From DATLYH01 sp035575035 (GTDB lineage: Bacteria > Planctomycetota > Planctomycetia > Gemmatales > Gemmataceae), in assembly GCA_035575035.1 (NCBI GenBank), contig DATLYH010000317.1, positions 1 to 32,330 of the forward strand: a stretch of 32,330 bases of DNA. The letters are read 5' to 3'. A program made the translations under genes and the position numbers. The notes beneath the pieces were generated by a model, which ran no database searches, was not told where the DNA came from, and worked only from the letters and a program-made list of their open reading frames with translations. Below are positions 7,035 through 15,021 of the stretch, piece by piece (the stretch's first letter is position 1; the number at the start of each line of letters is the position of its first letter).

Positions 7035-8918
7035 TCATTTGTTCCCCTGTTTGTGCCACCACTCCTTCCAGGCAGCGGCGGCACGGGCACGCTCGGCGGG
7101 ACCGGCATCGGGGGCAGGGCCGAAGTCCTGCCCGGTCAGGCTCTTCAAGGCGGCATGGGCGGCCCGGGCCACCAGCGGCTCCCGATCCTCGAGCAGGTCG
7201 ATCAGTTTGCGGAGGTGGGATTTGTCGTCCTTCATGGCGACGGCCAGGGCGGCGGCCCGGCGCACCTCCAGGTCGTCGTCCTGGAGCTTGTCGGCCAGGG
7301 TTGCCGAGGACATCCGGGCCAGCCGCTCGGCCAGCGCCGCGCGCGCGTGCTCTCGCGCGCTGCCGTGGAGGCGGGGGATGGCGGCAGCCAGGGCCTGAGT
7401 GTAGGCGACTCCTCTGGCCTCCTTCATCTGGGCCAACATCTCGTCGAGGCGCGGCCCTCGTGCCTCCAGCAGGCGGGCCGTCAGCCGCGCGGCCTCATCA
7501 TCCTCTCCGGCGGGCGACGGCTGGGGGTGAGTGGCCGGCGTCGGCCGGCTGCTTGAGGCGCTGAGGGGTGCACCGGCCCGCTCACGCGGGCCGCTCGCTG
7601 GGCCGGCCGACGGAGGGGAATCCTCGCCCGGCTTCGAGGGCTCCGGAGGCGAGGCCGGGCGCGGCTGCAGGCTGGCGCCGGAGACGCCGCCGGTGCGCAG
7701 CACCACCTCGCCGGGGTCCTGTACGCTTCCTTTCAGGGTGGCGGCCAGATCGCGGGCCGGGTTGGCCCGTGCCAGAAATAGCAAGGCAAAACAGGTGTCG
7801 GCGCCATAGGTGCCGAAATCGCCGACCCAGAGGCCCTCGGGCCGCTGGCTGGCCAGAAGGATCTCGGCCCCCCAGGTGTACCAGTCCTTGCCGCCGATGG
7901 TCTCCAGGCCATAGATCATGGCCACGCGCTCCAGCGACCAGAGGAAGTAGAAGAACCTGCCGTTGCCGACCGCACCGACGTGGGGGTTGCCCGGCCGGCG
8001 CGCCGCTGGGTGGTCGATAGCGCTACCGAGGGCCACCAGGCCGGCGCGGAGAACGGGGTCTTTGCCCGGCTCGGGCGGGGCCTGCCCGTTGGCCGCCTCC
8101 TTGGCGGCACCATGACTGATAGCCAGCCCCAGCAGCCCGGCACAGGTCATGGCCGGGGTCGATAGGGGGTCGGTGACGAAGTAGCCCCAGCCGCCGTTGG
8201 GAAGCTGGCTGTTGCGGAAGCGCTGCTCGATGCGGGCGGCCGCCTCCTCGATAGGGATACCGTGGCGGCGGGCGATCCACAGGGCCAGGACGGCGAACTG
8301 CGTGTTGGAGTTGTCGTCCCTGGGATCCTCGATCCCCCCTCGTTTAAGCTGGCTGAAGAGCTGCTGCAAGTCACGGGGTAGCTCGCCTCGGGGCGGCCGG
8401 TTGGCGGGTTTCGGCGGCTTCCCCTGTCCGGTCACCAGTTGCGAGCGTTCCTTGACCAGCATTTGCAGATGTTGCAGCTCGGCCCTGCCGACCGGTAGGG
8501 TACAGGTGTAGGACCATCCTCCCGCTGCCTTCTGCCCGGCCAGCAACCGCAGGGCCATGACCTCAATCAGAGGAATGTCGCTTGGGTCGCCGAGGCGATC
8601 GAGGAACATGATCGACAGGGCCAGCGAGTAGGTCCGGATCTCGCTAAGAGCCACCTGGCGGACGGCGGCCGCGGCCTTCTGAATGGCGGGATCGTTGGCC
8701 GGTACGTTACACTCCAGCAATGCCAACCCGGCCAAGGCGGTGGCCCCAATCTCCAGGTGCGGCCAGGTGCCGTCGTTTGACCGTTGCAATCGCTTCAGTC
8801 CGGCGACGCCGCGTTCCATGGCTTTGCGGATGGCGGCGGGATCGGCCGCCGGGGCGCTCGGTGCCAGCAGTCCCACGGCGAGGGCGGTCAGCAGGAGGGT
8901 TGGCCTTCCACGCATCAT
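7035..8918 (-). CDS. Secreted prenyltransferase/squalene-oxidase-repeat toroid protein with C-terminal HEAT-like repeats
   Basis: A 627-residue protein. The open frame extends further upstream, but the ATG at 8918 (tandem ATG-ATG, CGGGAG upstream) starts a clear signal peptide, MMRGRPTLLLTALAVGLLAP, ending SAPAA. Residues about 28-400 hold alpha/alpha-toroid repeats with QW-like motifs (DGTWPHLEIGATALAGLALL, GGWSYTC, NGGWGYFVTDP, EGLWVGDFGTYGADTCFALL), as in squalene cyclases and related proteins but without the DxDD cyclase acid. A Pro/Ser-rich linker (about 405-470) follows, then charged helices with a HEAT-like pair (about 525-605, 'DDDLEVRRAAALAVA'). Planctomycetes have many such secreted proteins of unknown role. 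Part of the linker (about residues 437-449) is encoded by a 24-bp sequence that also occurs in intergenic DNA at 18076-18099. It lies 91 bases downstream of the subtilase gene on the same strand. Confidence 0.85.
   Translation of the reverse strand: MMRGRPTLLLTALAVGLLAPSAPAADPAAIRKAMERGVAGLKRLQRSNDGTWPHLEIGATALAGLALLECNVPANDPAIQKAAAAVRQVALSEIRTYSLALSIMFLDRLGDPSDIPLIEVMALRLLAGQKAAGGWSYTCTLPVGRAELQHLQMLVKERSQLVTGQGKPPKPANRPPRGELPRDLQQLFSQLKRGGIEDPRDDNSNTQFAVLALWIARRHGIPIEEAAARIEQRFRNSQLPNGGWGYFVTDPLSTPAMTCAGLLGLAISHGAAKEAANGQAPPEPGKDPVLRAGLVALGSAIDHPAARRPGNPHVGAVGNGRFFYFLWSLERVAMIYGLETIGGKDWYTWGAEILLASQRPEGLWVGDFGTYGADTCFALLFLARANPARDLAATLKGSVQDPGEVVLRTGGVSGASLQPRPASPPEPSKPGEDSPPSAGPASGPRERAGAPLSASSSRPTPATHPQPSPAGEDDEAARLTARLLEARGPRLDEMLAQMKEARGVAYTQALAAAIPRLHGSAREHARAALAERLARMSSATLADKLQDDDLEVRRAAALAVAMKDDKSHLRKLIDLLEDREPLVARAAHAALKSLTGQDFGPAPDAGPAERARAAAAWKEWWHKQGNK
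7576..7599 (-). repeat. 24-bp palindromic repeat copy inside the toroid gene
   Basis: On the minus strand this stretch is identical over 24 bases to 18076-18099 on the plus strand. It contains the short inverted arms GCCCGC and GCGGGC around GTGA. In the protein it encodes the ASGPRERAG part of the low-complexity linker. Confidence 0.75.
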
Positions 8919-9009
8919 GGCTGGTACTCCCGAACGGGCGGCAGACCGGATATCCTCAAGGTACCAGCCTTCCGACTTCCGAGCAACTTGCAGGTCGGCG
9001 AGAATACCA

Positions 9010-12000
9010 TCAACGAGGAAGGGAGCAAATTGCAGGCCATCGCAGGCCGGCCGGATCGCTGCCCAGCTGCCGGAAGAACCCGTCCAATGCCTCGCACTCA
9101 GCAATACCGGTTTGACGGCGGGCGATTGGCCTGTTGGAATCGTCCGCGGCTTCGGTGCGATGAACCCTCCGGGCAGAGCGTCCGGCAAGCGGCCGCTTAT
9201 CGGCGACCATCGGACCGTCCGTCTCCCGCACCGCTGCGGCTGGGCTGGGGCTCGGGGGGGCCGGCCGGGGCGGGAACCGCTGCCTGAGCAACCGGGAGGC
9301 ATCGGCGAAGCGAGCGGCCGGCGTAAGCGGTCCGGTGGACCCCGCAGCGCCTCGACCGGCCGGCGTCAGCTGGCCGCTCACCCCCAGCTGCCGCTCCCGC
9401 CGGATCAGTCTCTCCTTGGCGTTCCCATCCTGGGTCGCGGCGGGCCGTCGGCCGCGTACTGTGATCAGGCCGTCAAGGACATCGCCCGCCTCGTTGCGCG
9501 GGGCCGGGATCAACACTAGGCCGCCCTCGTTCAGCTGGGTGCGGGTCGGCGCCAGGTCCGCGTGCAAATTAACGATCGCGCGGCCAGGCGGAGCATCCGT
9601 CCGGATGCGGAAGATGACCTCCAGTACGCTCCCCGCGCCGCGACCGATGATCGGACCCGCACTGCGCCCCAGGCCGACTCGGATGGTTCCCGCCACGTTG
9701 TCGAGGTTGACCAGGAACAGGTCAAAGTCGGCGGTGAGTCGGCCGCGACGGACATCGGCCGCCGAGAGCACCTCCAACCGGCTTGTGTCATACGAGAGGG
9801 CCAGATCGGCCGACTCCAGCCCGTCGGAAAGGTCCAGGTTCACCGGCACGGTAACGAGATCGCCCGGCCGGCCCCGGATGTCGGTAGGCAGGCTCAACAG
9901 CGGGTCGGGACCGCCGGGGACGAGGGCCGAGAGGACGCCGGGCAGCGGCGGCACCTCGGGCCGGTCGATGCCGACCGCCTCTTGCAGCACGCGGATGGCA
10001 TCGGCGGAGTTGAGAATGCCGTTGCCGGTCACGTCGGCGACCACCGCCGGATCGGCCAGCTGGAAGGCGTCGAAACCCGAATCGAGGCCGACTGCCACAC
10101 GCAGCATTCGGACGGCATCGGCACTGCTGTAGCCGGCGTTGCCGCTGGCGTCGCCGGGATAAGCGACCACGTGCAGCCCATCGTCGCCGACCGTCGGGAT
10201 AGCGCCGTCGTTGATCTGGAGGCCGGTGACGGTGAGGACCTGCTTGGAGGCGTAGGGGGCGGTGTCGGGAACGCGGCCGCTGATAAGGAGGAAATCGACC
10301 GGCCCGGGCGGCAACGGCGTCGGACTGCGGAACGTCATCGCCAGCGCCTCAGGGCCGGCCGTGTGAATGGTTACCGTCGAACCCGGAGGCGCGCCCGGCC
10401 CAACCGATGCCCCGGTGAGCACCAGCCGCCTGGCATCCGATGACACGGTCAGGGTGACGGACATGACGCCGTTGCCGTCGCTCAGACGGACGGGCAGCCC
10501 GGCCATGTCCCCCGGCGGCACCGGCTGCCCCGGCCCGACCGCAAAATCGGGCACGCCGACCACCACCGCCGGCGAGGGGTCCACGGTAAAGGTCGTGACA
10601 TAATCATCGCCGGGCGTGCCGTCGCCGTTGCCGTCGAGCCGGTCGCCGATGGTCGAACGGAAACCGTTGTCGGCGCTGCGGAGCGTGACCGTGTAGGTAT
10701 CCGGCGTCAGCACGCTGCCGGTCCGCAGGAAGGTGAAGCCGGCCCCTGAAGCGTCCATCAACAGCGAGCCGCGCCCCCGGCCGGTCGCAGCCCCCGTCAG
10801 CACCACATCAGCCGGCCCCAGACGGGCGGTGTCGCTGTCGTACAGATTCAGGGTGCCGGTGTCGATCGGCTGGTTGAACTGGACATGGAAGCCGCCGGCG
10901 GTCGGCGTTAGTGTCGTGACGCGCAACGGCCCCGTAAGGGCGCGGCGGGCGTTGAGGCGGCCGCCGGTGACCGAGAGGCCCTGCCACTGAGGTTTTACGT
11001 CCACCGTACTCAGGATCTGGCCGCGGACCTGGGCATAGGTCCATTCGGGATGCAAACTCCAGACCAGACCGGCGACACCGGCGACATGCGGCGTGGCCAT
11101 CGACGTGCCGCTAAGCCAGGCGTAGCTCCCCTGATAAGTGCTGAGGATGCCCTCGCCCGGGGCGGCCAGGTCCACGCTGGTTCGGCCATAATTGGAGAAG
11201 CCGGACCGATTGTCGTTGGCATCGGAAGCGGCCACCGAGATGATGTTGTCCACGTCGTAAGCGGCGGGGTACAGCGGGTTGATGTCGGCGTTAGCGCCGC
11301 TATTGCCGGCCGCCGCCACAAAGAGGTGGCCCGCATTCCGGGCAGCGGTCAGGGCGTTGAAGAAGGACTGGGAGAAATTGCTGCCGCCGTAGCTGTTATT
11401 CGAAACCCGCACTCCCTGGGCAACCGCGTAGTTCAGGCAGGCAATCAGATCGCTTGAGAACCCCCGACCATTGGAATTCAGGCCCTTCAACGGCACCAGC
11501 TGCACCGCCCAGTTGATCCCGGTGACGCCGGTCCGATTGTTGCCGATGGCCCCGATCGTCCCCGCCACATGGGTCCCATGGCCGTGGTCGTCCAGGGGAT
11601 TGTTGCTGAAACTGCCCCCAAGGAACCGCGCGCCGATCAGGTCATCGACAAAGTTGTTGCCGTCCGCGTCAATGCCGTCGGCCCAGCCCCCCGCCGAGAC
11701 GGAAGCCAGCAGGTCGGCGCCGTCGATCAGGGAGTTGCCGTTGGTGTCCACGACCTTGCCCGGGCCCTGGTTGGCCGAATTGTTCAGATCGAAGAAGGTG
11801 ATCAGCCCGTCGCCGTCCACGTCGGTCAGATTGGCGAGGATGGCGGGAGGGATTTCCCGCTGGTTAATCCAACCGTTGAGGTACAGGTCGGGGTGGAGGT
11901 AGTTGATGCCGGTGTCGATGACGGCGACGGCCATCCGCCGGCTGCCGGTGTGGACGTCCCAGGCTTCCGGCGCGTCGATGTCGGCGTCGTTGGCATTGTG

Positions 12001-12420
12001 CAGCCCCCAGAGCGAGCCGAACTGGGGGTCATTGGGAATGACCTGGACCTCGACCACGGAGTTGACCTCGGCGTAGTCAACGAGCGGGTCGCGGCGGTAG
12101 GCCGCCAGGGCTTGCGCGACGGTGGTTCCCTGTTGCAGCCGCACCATGCGCAGGCCCGGGACCAGCAAGGGAGCAATCTCCTCGCCGAGCTGGGTGCCCG
12201 CAGCGGCGGTCAACGGGCCGGCCGCGGCGGCTTCCGGGCGGAAGCGGACCAGGATAGCGGAAGGGTCGTACTCGCCCTCGATCACGACCGCGTCGAAGCC
12301 TGGCGGAGGAGGGAGCGGCCCGGCGTCGAACAGGGTCCGTTCCTCCAACCACTCGACGTGGGGTCTGGGCGGCCGCGGGGGCCGCCGACCTGTTCGCCGA
12401 CGCAGCCAATCCAAGACCAT
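9010..12420 (-). CDS. Surface subtilisin-like protease (S8) with cohesin-like and dockerin-like modules
   Basis: A 1136-residue protein from the ATG at 12420. The N-terminus lacks a classic signal but carries HVEWLEERTLFDA, the planctomycete 'LExRxLl' export-type motif. A propeptide-like region (about 48-125) precedes the S8 domain (about 150-495), with D169 (VIDTG), H281 (HGTHVAG), N373 and S440 (SGTSMATPHVAG) all present. Three calcium-loop-like inserts (DVDGDGLITFFD, DTNGNSLIDGAD, DADGNNFVDD) lie inside the catalytic domain at about 200-260. Then come an Ig-like stretch (about 500-615), a first cohesin-like sandwich (about 616-740), two dockerin-type repeats (755-780 and 795-818) and a second, clearer cohesin-like domain (about 845-970). 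The Arg/Pro-rich tail has no recognised sorting signal. Having both cohesin-like and dockerin-like parts in one chain suggests self-assembly or attachment to other surface proteins (inference). It lies 125 bases downstream of the radical SAM gene on the same strand. Confidence 0.88.
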   Translation of the reverse strand: MVLDWLRRRTGRRPPRPPRPHVEWLEERTLFDAGPLPPPPGFDAVVIEGEYDPSAILVRFRPEAAAAGPLTAAAGTQLGEEIAPLLVPGLRMVRLQQGTTVAQALAAYRRDPLVDYAEVNSVVEVQVIPNDPQFGSLWGLHNANDADIDAPEAWDVHTGSRRMAVAVIDTGINYLHPDLYLNGWINQREIPPAILANLTDVDGDGLITFFDLNNSANQGPGKVVDTNGNSLIDGADLLASVSAGGWADGIDADGNNFVDDLIGARFLGGSFSNNPLDDHGHGTHVAGTIGAIGNNRTGVTGINWAVQLVPLKGLNSNGRGFSSDLIACLNYAVAQGVRVSNNSYGGSNFSQSFFNALTAARNAGHLFVAAAGNSGANADINPLYPAAYDVDNIISVAASDANDNRSGFSNYGRTSVDLAAPGEGILSTYQGSYAWLSGTSMATPHVAGVAGLVWSLHPEWTYAQVRGQILSTVDVKPQWQGLSVTGGRLNARRALTGPLRVTTLTPTAGGFHVQFNQPIDTGTLNLYDSDTARLGPADVVLTGAATGRGRGSLLMDASGAGFTFLRTGSVLTPDTYTVTLRSADNGFRSTIGDRLDGNGDGTPGDDYVTTFTVDPSPAVVVGVPDFAVGPGQPVPPGDMAGLPVRLSDGNGVMSVTLTVSSDARRLVLTGASVGPGAPPGSTVTIHTAGPEALAMTFRSPTPLPPGPVDFLLISGRVPDTAPYASKQVLTVTGLQINDGAIPTVGDDGLHVVAYPGDASGNAGYSSADAVRMLRVAVGLDSGFDAFQLADPAVVADVTGNGILNSADAIRVLQEAVGIDRPEVPPLPGVLSALVPGGPDPLLSLPTDIRGRPGDLVTVPVNLDLSDGLESADLALSYDTSRLEVLSAADVRRGRLTADFDLFLVNLDNVAGTIRVGLGRSAGPIIGRGAGSVLEVIFRIRTDAPPGRAIVNLHADLAPTRTQLNEGGLVLIPAPRNEAGDVLDGLITVRGRRPAATQDGNAKERLIRRERQLGVSGQLTPAGRGAAGSTGPLTPAARFADASRLLRQRFPPRPAPPSPSPAAAVRETDGPMVADKRPLAGRSARRVHRTEAADDSNRPIARRQTGIAECEALDGFFRQLGSDPAGLRWPAICSLPR

Positions 12421-12545
12421 AGGCCACCCCGTAGGAGCAGGGTTCGGCCGGGGCGCAGTTGGCCGGAGTTCTCCTGAGATTGGAAGGGATGGGCGAGACA
12501 CCCTTGAGACTATCCCGGGAGCTTGACGTTGTCCAGAAGCCGGCG

Positions 12546-14198
12546 TCAGAAGGAGTTCACGATGGGACAGTCGCCACGGGCCATCTGCCGGGCCATGGTG
12601 TAACTGTGGTAGTGCATGGCGCACTTGACCAGGTAGAGCAGCAGCACGGCGGGGTCGCGGCGGACCGCCAGCAGCCGGCCGACCCGCTTGCGGTACTCGC
12701 GGCGCAGGGCCGGGTCGGGAACCTTCCCCATCAGCCGGGCGAAGAGCACGAGGGCGCGGGCCAGGTTGGCCGCCTGGGTCTTCAGTCGATTCCAGGGATG
12801 GCGGCGCCACCAGCGCGCCCGGCCGGGGGCATACGCCATCCGGTGGCGGAGGAATAGGTCCTCCAGCCGGTCGAAATAGGCGTCGGGGTGGTACAAGTCG
12901 TTGAGCACTCGCAGGTAGCCGGCGCGCAGCTCTTCCCGGCTGATCTGCTTGGGAATGACGTTGGTGCCGAATGCGGGCACGTCGGCGGGGTCGAGCCGGC
13001 CCTCGGCGGCCAGCCGGGCGTGCAGCGGGGTCTTGGGGATAGCGTGGAGCATGCCGACCATGGCGTGGACGATGCGGGCCTCGCGGATGAACTCGCGCTG
13101 GGCGTCGAAGATAGTGGGGTCGTCGTGGTCGAAGCCGAGGATCATGCCGCACCAGACCTCGAGGCCGGCCCGCTGGATGGCGTGGACCCGATCAAGGATG
13201 CTGTTGCCCCCCCTCACCCTACCCTCTCCCCCCGCGGGGGGAGAGGAGGGTAATTCTTTGCCCTCTCCCCCCGCGGGGGGAGAGGGGTGGGGGTGAGGGG
13301 GGCGGAGGTTCTGAAACTTGCGCGTCTCGCGCAGCGATGCCTCGTTGGGACTCTCGATGCCGACGAAAACGCTGACAATGTTGGCGTCTACCATCAGCTG
13401 CATCAACTCGGGGTCTTCGGCCAGGTCGAGCGAGGCCTCGGTGAAGAAGACCATCGGGTAGCCGTGGGCCTGCTGCCAGGCGATCAACTCGCGGAGCAGC
13501 GGCTTGACCGCTTTCTTGTTGCCGATGAGGTTATCATCGACGATGAAGACGATGCGCATCTTCTGGGCCCGCAGCGCCTCCAGCTCGGTGATGACCTGGG
13601 CGGCGGTCTTGAGGCGGGGGCGGCGGCCGAAGGTGACAATGATGTCGCAGAACTCGCACTGGAAGGGGCAGCCGCGCGAGAACTGCACGCTGCCGAAGAG
13701 GTAGTGCCGCATCGGCAGCAGGTCGAAGCGCGGTGTCGGCACACGGGTCATGTCGGTCTTCGCGGCCTGCTCGTAGCGGGCCTGGTGCCGGCCGAGCTTC
13801 CACTCGGCAAGGAAGCGCGGCCAGGTTTCCTCGGCCTCGCCGACGAAGACAACATCGGCCAGCGGCCCAAAGTAATCTTCCTGGACGGTCACCCAGGGGC
13901 CGCCGACCACCGTGAAGGCGCCGCGCCGCTTCAGCTCGGTGAGGATCTCGCGCATGCGGAAGCGCTGGACGCTCATGCCGGTGACGCCGACGATATCGGC
14001 CCGGGCAACACGGTCGAAGTCGATCGGTTCCACGTTCTCGTCGAGGAGGGTGACACGGTGTTCGGCCGGGGTGAGGGCGGCCAGCAACGGCAGGCAGGCG
14101 ACGGGCAGGTTGGCCCGCTTGCCGAAAAGGGGCAGGGCATGCTCCAGCCCCCAGTAGGAAACCTCGAAGCGCGGATTGATCAGGACGATGTCGGCCAT
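12546..14198 (-). CDS. B12-binding-type radical SAM protein with an in-frame repeat insertion
   Basis: A 550-residue protein from the ATG at 14198, which has GGAGG 9 bases upstream; the frame is open further upstream but without a better start. Residues 1-135 form a Rossmann-like B12-binding-type domain (MADIVLINPR, 'RADIVGVTGMS', 'FTVVGGPWVT'). The radical SAM core carries C177, C181 and C184 in RGCPFQCEFC, which bind the [4Fe-4S] cluster that cleaves S-adenosylmethionine. The C-terminal part (about 440-550) matches the DUF4070-like tail of this family. Between RKFQN and SILDRVHAIQ, about 33 residues rich in Pro and Gly (two copies of SPPAGGEG) are encoded by the palindromic element at 13208-13302. 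These residues are not part of the normal family sequence, yet the frame stays open on both sides. The substrate is unknown. It lies 121 bases downstream of the DUF4276 gene, without evidence of a shared role. Confidence 0.87.
   Translation of the reverse strand: MADIVLINPRFEVSYWGLEHALPLFGKRANLPVACLPLLAALTPAEHRVTLLDENVEPIDFDRVARADIVGVTGMSVQRFRMREILTELKRRGAFTVVGGPWVTVQEDYFGPLADVVFVGEAEETWPRFLAEWKLGRHQARYEQAAKTDMTRVPTPRFDLLPMRHYLFGSVQFSRGCPFQCEFCDIIVTFGRRPRLKTAAQVITELEALRAQKMRIVFIVDDNLIGNKKAVKPLLRELIAWQQAHGYPMVFFTEASLDLAEDPELMQLMVDANIVSVFVGIESPNEASLRETRKFQNLRPPHPHPSPPAGGEGKELPSSPPAGGEGRVRGGNSILDRVHAIQRAGLEVWCGMILGFDHDDPTIFDAQREFIREARIVHAMVGMLHAIPKTPLHARLAAEGRLDPADVPAFGTNVIPKQISREELRAGYLRVLNDLYHPDAYFDRLEDLFLRHRMAYAPGRARWWRRHPWNRLKTQAANLARALVLFARLMGKVPDPALRREYRKRVGRLLAVRRDPAVLLLYLVKCAMHYHSYTMARQMARGDCPIVNSF
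13208..13302. mobile_element. 95-bp palindromic element inserted in the radical SAM coding sequence
   Basis: Perfect 12-base terminal inverted repeats CCCCCCTCACCC (13208-13219) and GGGTGAGGGGGG (13291-13302) flank two copies, 39 bases apart, of a 24-base perfect palindrome (within 13222-13246 and 13261-13285). The same CCCTCACCC...GGGTGAGGG ends and CTCTCCCC/GGGGAGAG cores recur in the array at 25981-26486. It is too short to encode a transposase, so it would have to move with help supplied elsewhere. Confidence 0.8.
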
Positions 14199-14319
14199 GA
14201 GGGGTGCCTCCGATCGCCGAGCCCCGCCGCGCTGCGTGAGCCGGAAAGTGGGAATGAACGATCTTAACTCGGAGGAGGGAGAACCACAAGCGAGACCGCC
14301 TTCAGAAGGGCGAGGGCGA

Positions 14320-15018
14320 TCAGGGAGTTCCCTCCGGAGTGGCCACATGCCGGCCGGAGCGCACGGCTACCAGCTGCTTGAGGGCTGACTCCAGCCGACG
14401 GAAAGAGCGCATCCCTCGGGCCCGGAGCGGCCCCAAGTCCTCGATCAAGAGTCGGGTCAGCGGTTCCTGGTCGGTCGTGGGCTTGTAGCCGGAGTCCATG
14501 TGCTGCCGGAGCCACTGCTTGGCGTCTCGGGGCGTGACCTCCAGGTCGCCGGCGGGCGCCGTGGTCCCGGCCCGGACACCAGGCCGGCCGTCCGGCAGGG
14601 GCTTGCCTGCAATGGCATCAATCCCCGCGATCAACCACGATTCGAACTCCTGAAGGGCGAGCACGCTCGCTACGGAGAACAGCGAGCCGGCCCCTTCTTG
14701 CCGCGCGAGCCGGGACAGCTCGCAACCGATGTCCCTCGCACAGAAACTCCGGCGCTTGGCCAGCCGGACATCCCCGTCCAGGAGAAGGAGGATACCGCCG
14801 AGGTTAGAACGTTTCCGGGCCGCGCCGAGATACCGCCTCCAGTTCTTCTCGTTGCGCCCGATCAGATCGGTCACTTTCTTGACGCGGAACGGATTGGGAT
14901 CGAGAAACAAGCAGTCCCAGGCGTTGTACTCGGTGAGGAGCTGCCTGACGAGCACGGGAACCGCGTCCTCGTCTCCCTGGCCCTCGACAAAGAGCACCAG
15001 CCTCTTGAGCGATGACAT
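14320..15018 (-). CDS. DUF4276 family (TOPRIM-like) protein, partner of the upstream ATPase
   Basis: A 232-residue soluble protein. The N-terminal VLFVEGQGDEDAVPVLVRQL (E12, D16, E17) is the first TOPRIM-type acidic motif. ILLLLDGDVRLAK (D81, D83) is the DxD motif, and LQEFESWLIAGIDAI (E124-W128) is the characteristic DUF4276 'EsW' signature. TOPRIM folds bind divalent metal and cut or rejoin nucleic acid in OLD nucleases, primases and topoisomerases; nuclease action here is inferred. It starts 3 bases after the stop of the AAA ATPase gene at 15022, so the two are certainly translated from one message. DUF4276 next to a RecF/OLD-type ATPase is a recurring gene pair in bacterial genomes and parallels PARIS (AriA ATPase with AriB TOPRIM) and split OLD systems. 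Confidence 0.83.
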   Translation of the reverse strand: MSSLKRLVLFVEGQGDEDAVPVLVRQLLTEYNAWDCLFLDPNPFRVKKVTDLIGRNEKNWRRYLGAARKRSNLGGILLLLDGDVRLAKRRSFCARDIGCELSRLARQEGAGSLFSVASVLALQEFESWLIAGIDAIAGKPLPDGRPGVRAGTTAPAGDLEVTPRDAKQWLRQHMDSGYKPTTDQEPLTRLLIEDLGPLRARGMRSFRRLESALKQLVAVRSGRHVATPEGTP

Positions 15019-15021
15019 GCG

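Noticed and set aside
5425..7062. A minus-strand frame of 545 codons over the beta-propeller gene
   Set aside because: It is a mirror of a clear secreted PQQ protein with a signal peptide on the other strand.
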